In this document: positions 16,819 to 25,856 of the stretch, in pieces
Position numbering within the stretch: position 1 is the stretch's first letter
Layout: each line of letters opens with the position of its first letter
Origin: an uncultured Clostridia bacterium
Lineage (GTDB): Bacteria; Bacillota; Clostridia; Oscillospirales; Acutalibacteraceae
Assembly: GCA_944380765.1 (NCBI GenBank)
Contig: CALWIO010000019.1
Coordinates: forward strand, 1-41,588
Length of the DNA stretch: 41,588 bases
Direction: 5' to 3'
Position numbers and translations under genes: made by a program
Notes under the pieces: model-generated
Told to the model about the DNA's origin: nothing
Database searches by the model: none
Seen by the model: only the letters and a program-made list of their open reading frames with translations

Positions 16819-18024
16819 TCAGCAAACAGCCGCTATGGCTCCGCAGACATAGGACACCGGAATCAGCACAGCGCGGTAAACCGGTTTTAAAAATCCGAGC
16901 TTTTCAACCAAAAACGGCGACCACTCGTTATAATAGCAGTCTATTATCCAGTCGCCCACGGCGGTTCCAGCCAGCACATTGTCGCGGAATTCACGCAGGG
17001 CGCCCAGAACACGGCCTGCCTGTCTGGAATTTTCGCTGAAAGCGAAAGTGGTAAGGCATGACGCAAGGTTGGCGGACGATACCAAATCCTGAACATCGCC
17101 CTTTGAATAAAACGCCGTAGGTGAAATAAAGCGCATTACATTACCGGCGCGCTCAATCATTGTCGCTGTCACGGTATGAGTGGAGTTATCGTCGCCCACA
17201 TAGGTTATGGTTGACGAGGGTATGCCCGAAACCGTAACATCGGGATTAAAGCTCACCCAGCCGGCAGGTCCGGCGGCAAGCTCGCCGCCGCTTGCCCACT
17301 CGTCCTCATAGACAAGCGCTCCGCCCTTGCGGTTGATACTGCCGTTTGAAAGGTTGGGTATAGCGAAAGATGTATCCACATTGAACTGCGTAACCTCGGG
17401 CAATCCCGACTGCAAGCGTATGCTTACGCTGTTATTTAAAAATTTATATTCCTTATTTACAACCTGAATATCTCCGCTCTCGTCGGTTGTAAGCTCCTCC
17501 ACCTCATAAGAAATGGCGAACTCAATTTCTACCGGAATATCTCCCATATTTTCGGGAGCTAAAAACAATGTGCTGTTCTCTGAACCAAATTCACGGATAA
17601 ACAGAAAACTTCCGAGATATTTGCCGCTCTCGGCGCTGTATGCCGGAGTGGAAAAGATATAGGTATAAGGGTCTTCGGAATCCGCCGCGCCCTCCGAGGG
17701 CAGCACATAGGTGCCTGCCGAGCCGCTTTTCCACTCAAAGGTACCGGCTGTTTCGTCATAGACAATGCCTTCGGCAATCTGGGGGTCATAAAGCACATCG
17801 GCCTGATACGCGTTAATTATGGAGTCTTTATTTGTCTCAAATTTATTGCAGGCAAGCTGCACCGCGCTCTGTATCTCCCAGCGGAGCCGCGAGGTATTGA
17901 AAAAGTTTGTGAGCTGATAAAGAATCTGCCCGCCCAGCGATATTACTACCGCCAGAATTACAACGGTGACAATAAGTTCAACCATTGAAAAACCTTTTCT
18001 GTTTTTATGTATAAGTCCGAACAA
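16819..18024 (-). CDS. PilW/PulJ-like minor pilin
   Basis: This roughly 401-residue protein has a prepilin leader ending HKNRKG, followed by FSMVELIVTVVILAVVI with Glu+5. The rest is a beta-rich extracellular part much longer than a normal pilin, and the last 30 residues form a second hydrophobic stretch (VYRAVLIPVSYVCGAIAAVC) ending in cysteine, which is unusual. The chosen start is TTG at 18024, eight bases after GGGG; an in-frame GTG at 18033 overlaps that ribosome site. It sits directly after the giant minor pilin gene. A role in the pilus-tip priming complex is inferred from position and leader. Confidence 0.85.
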   Translation of the reverse strand: MFGLIHKNRKGFSMVELIVTVVILAVVISLGGQILYQLTNFFNTSRLRWEIQSAVQLACNKFETNKDSIINAYQADVLYDPQIAEGIVYDETAGTFEWKSGSAGTYVLPSEGAADSEDPYTYIFSTPAYSAESGKYLGSFLFIREFGSENSTLFLAPENMGDIPVEIEFAISYEVEELTTDESGDIQVVNKEYKFLNNSVSIRLQSGLPEVTQFNVDTSFAIPNLSNGSINRKGGALVYEDEWASGGELAAGPAGWVSFNPDVTVSGIPSSTITYVGDDNSTHTVTATMIERAGNVMRFISPTAFYSKGDVQDLVSSANLASCLTTFAFSENSRQAGRVLGALREFRDNVLAGTAVGDWIIDCYYNEWSPFLVEKLGFLKPVYRAVLIPVSYVCGAIAAVC

Positions 18025-18063
18025 ATTTATCACCCCAAAATCAGTAATTTACCATAACCGCTG

Positions 18064-21000
18064 TCAGCTTCTTGTTGCCGCGGAGTTAATGCCGCCCACG
18101 GTGCTGCTGACATCGTCAAATCCGCCGTTGCCGTTATAGGCAAGGAAAACGGTGGCGTCAGTCCAGCCTCCCTCTTCCCCGATTGAAGCAAGCGGGTCGG
18201 AAGCCCATGAAACAATAGTTTTTTCGCCGTCGTCCTGCTCGCCGTTTTTATTGGCGTCGATATATCCCGTAGCTATCCACACGCCGTTGATATTGTTTAT
18301 CTGAACGATATTGCAGAATTCCTGATTGGAAATCTTAACGGCTTTCCAGAAATAGTAGGCATTGTCGTCACCGTGAACTCCGGTACCCCGTACATCTACC
18401 CAATACCTTACATAAGCCCATGAGCCGCCGCGGCCGTTGCCGGTATAGGCTCTTACGGAAGTATCGCCGTAAGTTACCGTTCCGCCGCCGCAGTAGTCGG
18501 CAGGGTCTTTGCCGCTCTGGTCGCCTACGGCAACCCACATATCGTTATCGTATTCAACATCGTTGATGGAATTAAGGGTTGAAACAACGCCGACCGTACC
18601 CCAGAGACCGAGCTGCTGAGAGGTCTTGTCATAGAAGCCCTTATAGTTGGCGTTTCCTATATTGAAAACGGAGCCCTGCTGTTTGCCCGAATCGGCGGTA
18701 GCCGAACCGATTGTATCAATCCAGCTGAAGCTGTTTACATCAAATGTTCTGCCGTTGACATTATCTATCCACTGATAGGATTGAAGTTCGGCGTCTACGC
18801 TTCTGTCGTTCCAGTTTGTTGAGGCGTCACCGTTAGCTGCCTTTGTAACATCAACCCACCAGCTTAAAACGGTGCCGTTTTCGGTTCCCCACATAGCCTC
18901 AGGGTTGTTGTTCCATGTGCCGCCCCACGCTACGCAGTTTACCTTGGTATTTGACATCGGGTGGCAGCGCAGGTAGTTATACCCTGTTCCCGGCTGGCCT
19001 CCGTCCATTGACACAAAGTTAATATGGCGGTTGTTTTCCCAGTACTCGGCTCCCCACATATCGCCGATATGCGCGCCGATACCGCTTCCGGGCATACCTC
19101 CCCACGGCTCCTGACCGTCAGACTTGGTAGTTCTTGAATTCAGGTAATAGAACTGGTGGAAAACATTGGATTCGGAATTAAGCTTATATCCCGTATTGTC
19201 AACCGCCGAATACTCGCTTGTTTTGGAGTTGTCGGTATTCTGCTGTTTTACCTCGGTAGAACCGGCTCTCAGGAAAACAATGCCGTTATTCATTACGGTA
19301 TTTACATAAATATCGTCGCCCGACATCTCGGCAAGTCCGCCCATAACATAGCCGACCATAAGCGATACCGGAATATCGCTGTCGCCGTTGGGAATAACCG
19401 TACTCGCGGAATCAAGGAAGGTGACCGTTTCGCGGGAGTTGCTCCAATAGAAAATCTTGTTTCCGCTCTTATTGTTAGACATATCATAAACCGTATCGTC
19501 CGAGGGGTTAGCGCTGATATGAATAGCGTAGGGGTGCGACAGATAAGCCATTGTGACATCAACGACCTTGCCGTTAGTCATATGCTGCTGTTTGCCGTTT
19601 CTTACGCTGTAAATCAGATTGGGCATAAGATTCGGGTAAATTACGCCCGCTTCGGTGGTATTTACACTGCTGTCATAGAATTTTCCGGTTATGGCGTAAT
19701 CAAGATTTTCATAAGGATAATAGCAGACATACTCATAATGATAGAAAGCGGGCACCCATGTACGCTCTTTATAGTAAACTCGCTCGCCGATATTGGTATT
19801 TTCAAGAGTATAGTCTCCGGTTATAAGATTTCTTCTTGTCAGATACGGCGACATTCCGAGGGTAGCTTTCCATTGGGGATATATAACCGTGGCGTTCATG
19901 TTGTTTTCAACACGGTCCATCTTGGAAAGAGTTATATCCTTCTTAGTGCCGTTGCTGGTGGTGGCGATGGTATCCTGGAAGCTGGTTCCCATTGAGGAAT
20001 CCGTTGACCAGACATCCATTGAAGCCGGAATGTATCCGCAGTAAAGCGTGTATGACTGCGTGGGATAGTTCATATTGGTAGTAGTTCCCCACTTGCCGAA
20101 ATACCATGAGTTATTTCCGTCCGCCACATTGGTATAATAGCCGTCTCCGGCTCCCACGCTGTAACCGCTCAGCTGCATGGCGTCAACGCTTGTGAGGGTA
20201 ATGGGAGTAACGCTCCGGTCAATGCCCATTACCTCAAAATAGCCCTCGTTATGGCCGTTAAGCCATGTCTGGCTCTCTCTGCCGTTAGTCATACGGGTAT
20301 TCATATCGTAACCGTCAAACAAAGACGAGGAGTATTCCGAATACAGGGGCGCGAGCCGTCCGCCTTTTTCATGACGGAAGAACACGAGCTTTCCGTCCGA
20401 GCCGTAGAACTGGCTTACTCTGCCGTTATCATTCTTGCCGAAGGCTGTAACAGACCATATATTCGCGCTTTGCAGGTAGCTGTCGTCCTTACCGAGCATC
20501 TTAAAGCTGTAATTCTTATCGCCGGCATGAGAACGGAAGGTATAATAGAAAGACACGGTGGTACTGTAAGTAGGCGTGCCGTTTATGTAGCTGCTTACAT
20601 TAACCTGGTCCATTTTATAATCGGTATAGTATGTATAGTCGCCGCCCCAGTAATAGTTGCCGGTGGCGTTGTTGCGCCAGAAACGGCGAATCTGGCCGTC
20701 GTCTCCGCACATTACATAGTAACCGTATTTTTCGTTATTGCTGTCAACATTGTTGCCGTCGCCGCTTTCGGCAGGCACCCACTCGACATCGTTCATAGCC
20801 GAAGTCAATGTGGTATAGCTGTTGTTATTTTTTGCGTCAAGCGAACCCATTGTACGGCGAAGCATAATAAGGTTGCCGTTTTCGTCGTGCTCGCCTCTTG
20901 AAACATAGTAATAATAATTGCCGTCGGTGGCTTTTTCGCCTACCATAATCATCTGGGGCGCATCAACCTCAATCTCCTCCACATAAGTGCCGTTGAGATA

Positions 21001-21738
21001 GTTAAAGACTATGGGGGAATTTTCAAAGGACACATCAGTACCGCCGTAAAGAGTCAGTATAAGCATATCGTTTGAGCCGTCAACTCTTTCGAGCATATAG
21101 TCCTTGCCGAACACCAGTTTTACCAGCTCGGAGTCCGTATTGTTATCGGTAGCGCGCGTATAGTACAAATCGTAAACGCCGGCGCGGTCCATTGAATTTT
21201 CGGTAAACTCAAAGCCGTTTGCCACAATCGTGATGTAAGCGGTTTTAAAGTCGTCGGTAAGCGTTGTGGGATAACAGCGTATATCCGAATTAAGGGAATG
21301 GGTTTTTACCGTTGAGTATCCCGCGCTTATATCAAAGCCCGAGGGCTGCGAATTTATAACAACGCCCTTAATGGGGTCGAGCATTCCGCTTGTGTTCACC
21401 TGCGAAGAAACGGCTACCGAGGAGGCCTCGACAGTCTGAGTGCCGCTGCTGTTGGTAACATTGGTCTGCGGAGAGTTGAAAACAAGAGGAATCGCGCTTA
21501 AATCGGCATAATAGCTGCCGGAGTTGTCGCTCGTAGAAGTACTGAGCAGTTTTTGAAGCCTGCCCGACTCGGCATAAACATCTTTTAAAGTGTCGCCGGA
21601 AATTCTGATTGTTTGAAAATAACTCAGAAACAGCGGCGCAAAGCAAAAGATAATAAGCGCAAGTATGGTAAGCGCGGTCAGCGTTTCAACCATGCTCATT
21701 CCCTTTCGCTCTTTAAAAATTGCCGAAATTCTTTTCAT
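18064..21738 (-). CDS. Giant minor pilin with large extracellular domain
   Basis: This 1224-residue protein starts with a type III leader: KERKG precedes MSMVETLTALTILALIIFC, with Glu at +5 and a clear helix. It should be cut by the prepilin peptidase and inserted like a minor pilin. The remaining 1180 or so residues are rich in Tyr, Trp, Asn, Gly and Ser, have no further membrane helix, and look beta-rich. Near the C-terminus two segments resemble propeller blades (NDMWVAVGD and NGVWIATGY, about 100 residues apart), as in BNR or sialidase-like repeats. A tip adhesin or lectin is the best guess (inference). GGAGGAG precedes the ATG. It lies between the PilX-like and PilW-like genes. Confidence 0.85.
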   Translation of the reverse strand: MKRISAIFKERKGMSMVETLTALTILALIIFCFAPLFLSYFQTIRISGDTLKDVYAESGRLQKLLSTSTSDNSGSYYADLSAIPLVFNSPQTNVTNSSGTQTVEASSVAVSSQVNTSGMLDPIKGVVINSQPSGFDISAGYSTVKTHSLNSDIRCYPTTLTDDFKTAYITIVANGFEFTENSMDRAGVYDLYYTRATDNNTDSELVKLVFGKDYMLERVDGSNDMLILTLYGGTDVSFENSPIVFNYLNGTYVEEIEVDAPQMIMVGEKATDGNYYYYVSRGEHDENGNLIMLRRTMGSLDAKNNNSYTTLTSAMNDVEWVPAESGDGNNVDSNNEKYGYYVMCGDDGQIRRFWRNNATGNYYWGGDYTYYTDYKMDQVNVSSYINGTPTYSTTVSFYYTFRSHAGDKNYSFKMLGKDDSYLQSANIWSVTAFGKNDNGRVSQFYGSDGKLVFFRHEKGGRLAPLYSEYSSSLFDGYDMNTRMTNGRESQTWLNGHNEGYFEVMGIDRSVTPITLTSVDAMQLSGYSVGAGDGYYTNVADGNNSWYFGKWGTTTNMNYPTQSYTLYCGYIPASMDVWSTDSSMGTSFQDTIATTSNGTKKDITLSKMDRVENNMNATVIYPQWKATLGMSPYLTRRNLITGDYTLENTNIGERVYYKERTWVPAFYHYEYVCYYPYENLDYAITGKFYDSSVNTTEAGVIYPNLMPNLIYSVRNGKQQHMTNGKVVDVTMAYLSHPYAIHISANPSDDTVYDMSNNKSGNKIFYWSNSRETVTFLDSASTVIPNGDSDIPVSLMVGYVMGGLAEMSGDDIYVNTVMNNGIVFLRAGSTEVKQQNTDNSKTSEYSAVDNTGYKLNSESNVFHQFYYLNSRTTKSDGQEPWGGMPGSGIGAHIGDMWGAEYWENNRHINFVSMDGGQPGTGYNYLRCHPMSNTKVNCVAWGGTWNNNPEAMWGTENGTVLSWWVDVTKAANGDASTNWNDRSVDAELQSYQWIDNVNGRTFDVNSFSWIDTIGSATADSGKQQGSVFNIGNANYKGFYDKTSQQLGLWGTVGVVSTLNSINDVEYDNDMWVAVGDQSGKDPADYCGGGTVTYGDTSVRAYTGNGRGGSWAYVRYWVDVRGTGVHGDDNAYYFWKAVKISNQEFCNIVQINNINGVWIATGYIDANKNGEQDDGEKTIVSWASDPLASIGEEGGWTDATVFLAYNGNGGFDDVSSTVGGINSAATRS

Positions 21739-21772
21739 TTAAGCTCCTCCTTTCAGGTTTTCAACCGTTCTG

Positions 21773-23512
21773 TCAGTCTGAGAACACATCGCCGCCTACC
21801 GGTCTGCCCCATGTGAGCGAGCTGGAATCGGTAGCGGTCGGCTGCAAAATATCTTTTACGCTGCCGTAGCCGTCGTCAACCACAACCCTGCCGTTGGCGT
21901 CATAATCAACATTTATTTTTCTTATAAGCACGGTGTCGTCGGCGAAGTAGGAAGACTGAGCGCCGCCGTAATACAGCTCGCTTATCCTGCGCATTTTATT
22001 TTTCAGCGTTTCACCGTAAATATGCCCGTCTTTTTCTTCAAGCACGCAGTCTATAAAGTATTTTACCAAATCTATTCCCACTACATCGGCGTCATCGTCC
22101 TGAGTGGTGGAGTCGGTGCTGGTATGGGTGGAGATACCGCCGTAAAAATACGCCATGTCGCCCGCGTTAAACACGCGGTAAGTTTCGGTACTGCCGCCCT
22201 GCGTATAGATTGTAAGGAAAACATTACCGTTAAAGTACACCTTATTTGCCGGAACGGACTCGCCCTTATAGCAGATTCCGCCCTTGCTGACGGGAAGCGG
22301 ATCGCGGCGGTCTGTGGGGATTGCGGAAGCTTCGCCTATTACCACCGTTCCGAGACGGAAACGGTTGCCCAGCATATTGATAAGGGCGTTGAAATTCGGG
22401 TCAACATTGAGTATGGAGTCCGAATTTGTAATGTAAAGCTCCATGTTTATGTCGCCGTCAATTATAATCTGGTCGGCGTACAGTCCTATTGAGGCGTAAT
22501 GGCCGTTTGACGACACCGCATCTATTCCCACATTGTCAAGGAACAAATTGCCCGTTGTGGCAAAGACATAGAAATTATCCCTGCCCTCTTCGGCTTTAAT
22601 ATATTTTGAGTTTTCGGGTTTTGAGAGAATTATATTTCCCTCGCCGGTTTTAACATACATTGATATATCGTATCCGGTGCCGTAAAAGAACTTGAAAACC
22701 TCAAAAACTATCGTATTTTTTAAGTTGTTGAAGAATATTCCGAGCCTGTCAAAAATATTGCCCTCATAATCCTGCTTTACATTTATTTCGCCGGTATCAT
22801 AATTTATTGTGGCGTCTGTTCTGATGAATTTGTTTCCGCTGCCGTTCTCAGACGCCTCATCGCTTGAAACGCTGTCGGTGGAGAGAATTCCGTTTTCATC
22901 ATAAAGCTGCAAAACCGCCGAATTATCCGATGTGGTAAGGTAGGCATATACCGTCTGAGTCTGCTCGCCGCAGACTGCCGTGCCCTTAAAGACCTTAACG
23001 GTTACATCCTGCTCGGTAATCTCGCCGTCGCCCGTTCCCACATCTATTTTGTCTGTTCCGTTTCCTATTTCGACCGAAAAATATCCCACGCATGAGGTGT
23101 CGGCAAACGCCTCGTCATCGCTTGCATAGGTCTTGAACGCGAGACCGGTGTACATATTGTTTGCCGTTTCATCGTTGGTATAGTTTACATAAACCTTATT
23201 TGTAGTAATAATTTCATCGCTTTCCTGACCGACGGTGACGAGCTTGTCAATGTCGGTAAAGGCGGAGTAATTGTTCAAATCGCCGTAGCTGCCGCTGGTT
23301 TTTGTAATCGCGTTCTGATACGCGAAGGACGCGGCCTCAACTCCGGCGCGGGCGAAATAATAGGCCTTTTTGCTGTCGTCCATCCATCTTACCGAAATAA
23401 AGGAGTTATAGGCAAAAACTGCCATAGCGGTACCGAGTAATGACAGAATTGACATGATGACCAAAACCATGGGCAAAGCCATTCCGCCGTTGTTTTTAAG
23501 GTACTTTTTCAT
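21773..23512 (-). CDS. PilX/GspK-like minor pilin
   Basis: This roughly 579-residue protein begins KKYLKNNGG, then MALPMVLVIMSILSLLG, and continues with KKAYYFARAGVEAA, the typical PilX/GspK-type N-terminus. Position +5 after the glycine is not Glu; a nearby Pro fits the known lack of E5 in GspK-type tip subunits. The long C-terminal part has repeated short beta-strand patterns (about 265-440) and no second helix. The start at 23512 follows GGGTG with six bases between; an upstream in-frame GTG at 23521 overlaps that site. With the giant and PilW-like proteins it probably forms the pilus tip complex. Confidence 0.8.
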   Translation of the reverse strand: MKKYLKNNGGMALPMVLVIMSILSLLGTAMAVFAYNSFISVRWMDDSKKAYYFARAGVEAASFAYQNAITKTSGSYGDLNNYSAFTDIDKLVTVGQESDEIITTNKVYVNYTNDETANNMYTGLAFKTYASDDEAFADTSCVGYFSVEIGNGTDKIDVGTGDGEITEQDVTVKVFKGTAVCGEQTQTVYAYLTTSDNSAVLQLYDENGILSTDSVSSDEASENGSGNKFIRTDATINYDTGEINVKQDYEGNIFDRLGIFFNNLKNTIVFEVFKFFYGTGYDISMYVKTGEGNIILSKPENSKYIKAEEGRDNFYVFATTGNLFLDNVGIDAVSSNGHYASIGLYADQIIIDGDINMELYITNSDSILNVDPNFNALINMLGNRFRLGTVVIGEASAIPTDRRDPLPVSKGGICYKGESVPANKVYFNGNVFLTIYTQGGSTETYRVFNAGDMAYFYGGISTHTSTDSTTQDDDADVVGIDLVKYFIDCVLEEKDGHIYGETLKNKMRRISELYYGGAQSSYFADDTVLIRKINVDYDANGRVVVDDGYGSVKDILQPTATDSSSLTWGRPVGGDVFSD

Positions 23513-23556
23513 CAGTTTCACCCTTTCCGCCGGCTTAATTTCACACCGGCTTGAAA

Positions 23557-25245
23557 TTAAACAATAACTCTCATCAGTTCTTCAAGAGATGTTCTGCCTT
23601 CCATAACCTTGTAAAGACCCTCGTCTTTAAGGGTTTTCATATCCTGCTTTACGGCAAGCGCCTTAACCTCGGCAACGGTGGCCCTGTCAAGTATAAGGCG
23701 TTTCATTTCCTCGGTAACCGTAAGGAACTCGAAAACCGCCTCTCGTCCCTTATACCCGGTATTGTTGCAGGTAAGACAGCCCTTGGCTTTGTAAAGCGTA
23801 AAGCTGTCGCCCTCATATCCGTAATCGTCAAAATCGACGATAATCTTTTTAAGCTCCTCGCGGCTGATTTCATAGGCCTCCTTGCACTTGGGGCACAGCT
23901 TTCTGACAAGTCGCTGGGCCAGCACGCCTACAAGCGATGACGCCGTAAGGAAAGGCTCGACTCCCATCTCGTCAAGACGGGTAACCGCGCCGGGGGCGTC
24001 GTTTGTATGAAGCGTGGAGAGAACCATGTGTCCCGTAAGAGCCGCCTCAACGGCGATTTTCGCGGTTTCGCTGTCGCGTATCTCACCGACCATCACTATG
24101 TCGGGGTCGGAACGAAGCACCGAACGAAGCGCCGCCGCGAAGGTCATACCGGCTCTGTTGTTCATCTGAACCTGATTTATGCCCGCCATTCGTCTTTCAA
24201 CGGGGTCTTCAAGCGTAATAACATTCTTTTCAATAGTGCTGATTTCGGCAAGGGTAGCGTAAAGAGTTGTGGATTTACCGCTTCCCGTAGGGCCGGTAAC
24301 AAGCACGAAGCCGTAAGGCATGTGAATTGCTTTGTTGAAACGGTCAAACTGCCTGGGGCTGAAATGTATATCCTTAATGGTGACCGCCTGAGAGTTGCTG
24401 CGCTCCAAAAGACGCATAACAACCTTTTCACCGTAAACCGTGGGCATTGAAGCAATACGCACATCCATGGTCTTATCCTCAAACTTTACGGTGGCGCGTC
24501 CGTCCTGAGGTATTCTTTTTTCGGCTATATCCATTCCGCCTATAACCTTGATTCTTGAAATAACGGAAGGGTACATTTTAATCGGGTTCTGCATAATTTC
24601 CTGCAAAACGCCGTCTATTCTGAACCTGACGCGCATACTTTTTTCAAGCGCTTCGATATGCACATCGGAGGCTCCCGCCTTAATGGCGTTGTTTATTATC
24701 TGATTTACAAGCTGTACGGCAGGCTTATCGTCAATATCAAGAGCTTCGGCTTCGGCAGGCTGAGTATCGTCGTCGTCATCGCCGTAATCCTCAACGCCGC
24801 TGTTCATATTGGCAAAGTTTTCAATAGCGGCAGAAAGCTCCATATCGGTGGCAATTACCGGGCAGATTTCATAGCCCGTAAGCATACGCAGATTATCAAC
24901 GGTAAGAATATCGTTGGGATTGCGCATTGCCACATAAACAACATCGTCCTCCTGATACAGGGGAAGAACATTGTTCCTGAGAGCAAATTCGGGCGTAATT
25001 AAGTTAGCCACGGCGAGATTTACGCCGATTTCATTGATTGAAACAAACTTATAGCCGGTTTTCTGCGCTAAGATACGCGCAATATCCTCTTCCGAGCAAT
25101 AACCAAGCTGAGTCAGAATTGTTCCTATAAGCTGTTTTCTTGTTTTTTGAATTTCAAGCGCCTCAGCAAGCTGGTCCTCCGTAATAATACCGGAATCAAT
25201 CAGTCTTGCGCAGATGCTGCCGGGTATAACGATTTCACTTGCCAT
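23557..25245 (-). CDS. pilB: PilB/GspE-type pilus extension ATPase
   Basis: This 562-residue hexameric ATPase powers pilus assembly. The N-terminal domain (about 8-145) has the MshEN/T2SSE-N pattern, including GTILTQLGYCSEEDIARILAQ, a fold that in some relatives binds cyclic di-GMP; the usual Arg of the motif is not evident. An acidic linker (151-160) follows. The ATPase part has Walker A GPTGSGKST (318-326), Walker B GEIRD (387-391), a His box GHMVLSTLHT, and a zinc motif of CPKC (451-454) with CLTC about 40 residues later, which marks PilB rather than PilT. AGGA precedes the ATG by eight bases. Assignment is secure. Confidence 0.96.
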   Translation of the reverse strand: MASEIVIPGSICARLIDSGIITEDQLAEALEIQKTRKQLIGTILTQLGYCSEEDIARILAQKTGYKFVSINEIGVNLAVANLITPEFALRNNVLPLYQEDDVVYVAMRNPNDILTVDNLRMLTGYEICPVIATDMELSAAIENFANMNSGVEDYGDDDDDTQPAEAEALDIDDKPAVQLVNQIINNAIKAGASDVHIEALEKSMRVRFRIDGVLQEIMQNPIKMYPSVISRIKVIGGMDIAEKRIPQDGRATVKFEDKTMDVRIASMPTVYGEKVVMRLLERSNSQAVTIKDIHFSPRQFDRFNKAIHMPYGFVLVTGPTGSGKSTTLYATLAEISTIEKNVITLEDPVERRMAGINQVQMNNRAGMTFAAALRSVLRSDPDIVMVGEIRDSETAKIAVEAALTGHMVLSTLHTNDAPGAVTRLDEMGVEPFLTASSLVGVLAQRLVRKLCPKCKEAYEISREELKKIIVDFDDYGYEGDSFTLYKAKGCLTCNNTGYKGREAVFEFLTVTEEMKRLILDRATVAEVKALAVKQDMKTLKDEGLYKVMEGRTSLEELMRVIV

Positions 25246-25289
25246 TACATTATCCTGTCTTTCGTTATATAAAAATTTGTGAGTGTTCT

Positions 25290-25841
25290 TTATTTTGTGA
25301 AGTTAACGAGCGTCATAACAGCCAGAACGGTTGAATCGTCCTGCATTGTTACGGCGAAGTCGTCAATTCTCGCTATTTCCTGGCGGGAAATAAGGTCAAC
25401 CGCGAGTCTTCTTACATCCGCCTCGTCACCGGAAACGGTAATAATGCTTTTCGCGGTCTGATAATTATCCTTTGTTTCCATCTCCCCGACCTCTGCGGAA
25501 ACGAGCACAAGGTCATAATTTTCACAGAGTTCATACAGCTCAATGGTTTTATCCTTTACCGTATATGTTCCCTCGTCCGCTATAACCTCGTCATACTTTT
25601 CTTTCTGGGCTTCGTACGCCGCCGAGTTTTTCTGCATATCAAGAAGTGTGCTCACAAGCGCTCTGTTGCTGTTGTACTCGGAAGAAAGCTCGGAAATGCT
25701 CTGTTTTGTCTTGTTGCCCTGGTCGAATGTGTACCACGAAACAAAGCCGAGCAGCAAAACAAACACCAGAAGTATGGCTACTATAACGAAGGTGCCGTTG
25801 ACTTTTTCTTTTAACGAAGAAAATGATATGTTCTTATTCAT
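25290..25841 (-). CDS. PilO-like alignment protein
   Basis: This 183-residue protein has a short cytoplasmic N-terminus, one helix (about 17-38), a coiled-coil region (about 42-85) and a C-terminal ferredoxin-like domain of alternating strands and helices. That is the PilO layout. Sequence similarity to PilO is weak to the eye; the call rests on fold layout and its place directly after pilM and pilN. It would form the membrane-bridging PilN/PilO dimer. GGGGGAGGGTG precedes the ATG. Confidence 0.75.
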   Translation of the reverse strand: MNKNISFSSLKEKVNGTFVIVAILLVFVLLLGFVSWYTFDQGNKTKQSISELSSEYNSNRALVSTLLDMQKNSAAYEAQKEKYDEVIADEGTYTVKDKTIELYELCENYDLVLVSAEVGEMETKDNYQTAKSIITVSGDEADVRRLAVDLISRQEIARIDDFAVTMQDDSTVLAVMTLVNFTK

Positions 25842-25856
25842 ATTACACCCTCCCCC

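Noticed and set aside
16819..21738. Giant pilin and PilW-like gene as one gene split by a frameshift
   Set aside because: The second gene has its own prepilin leader with Glu+5 and its own ribosome site, so they are separate genes.
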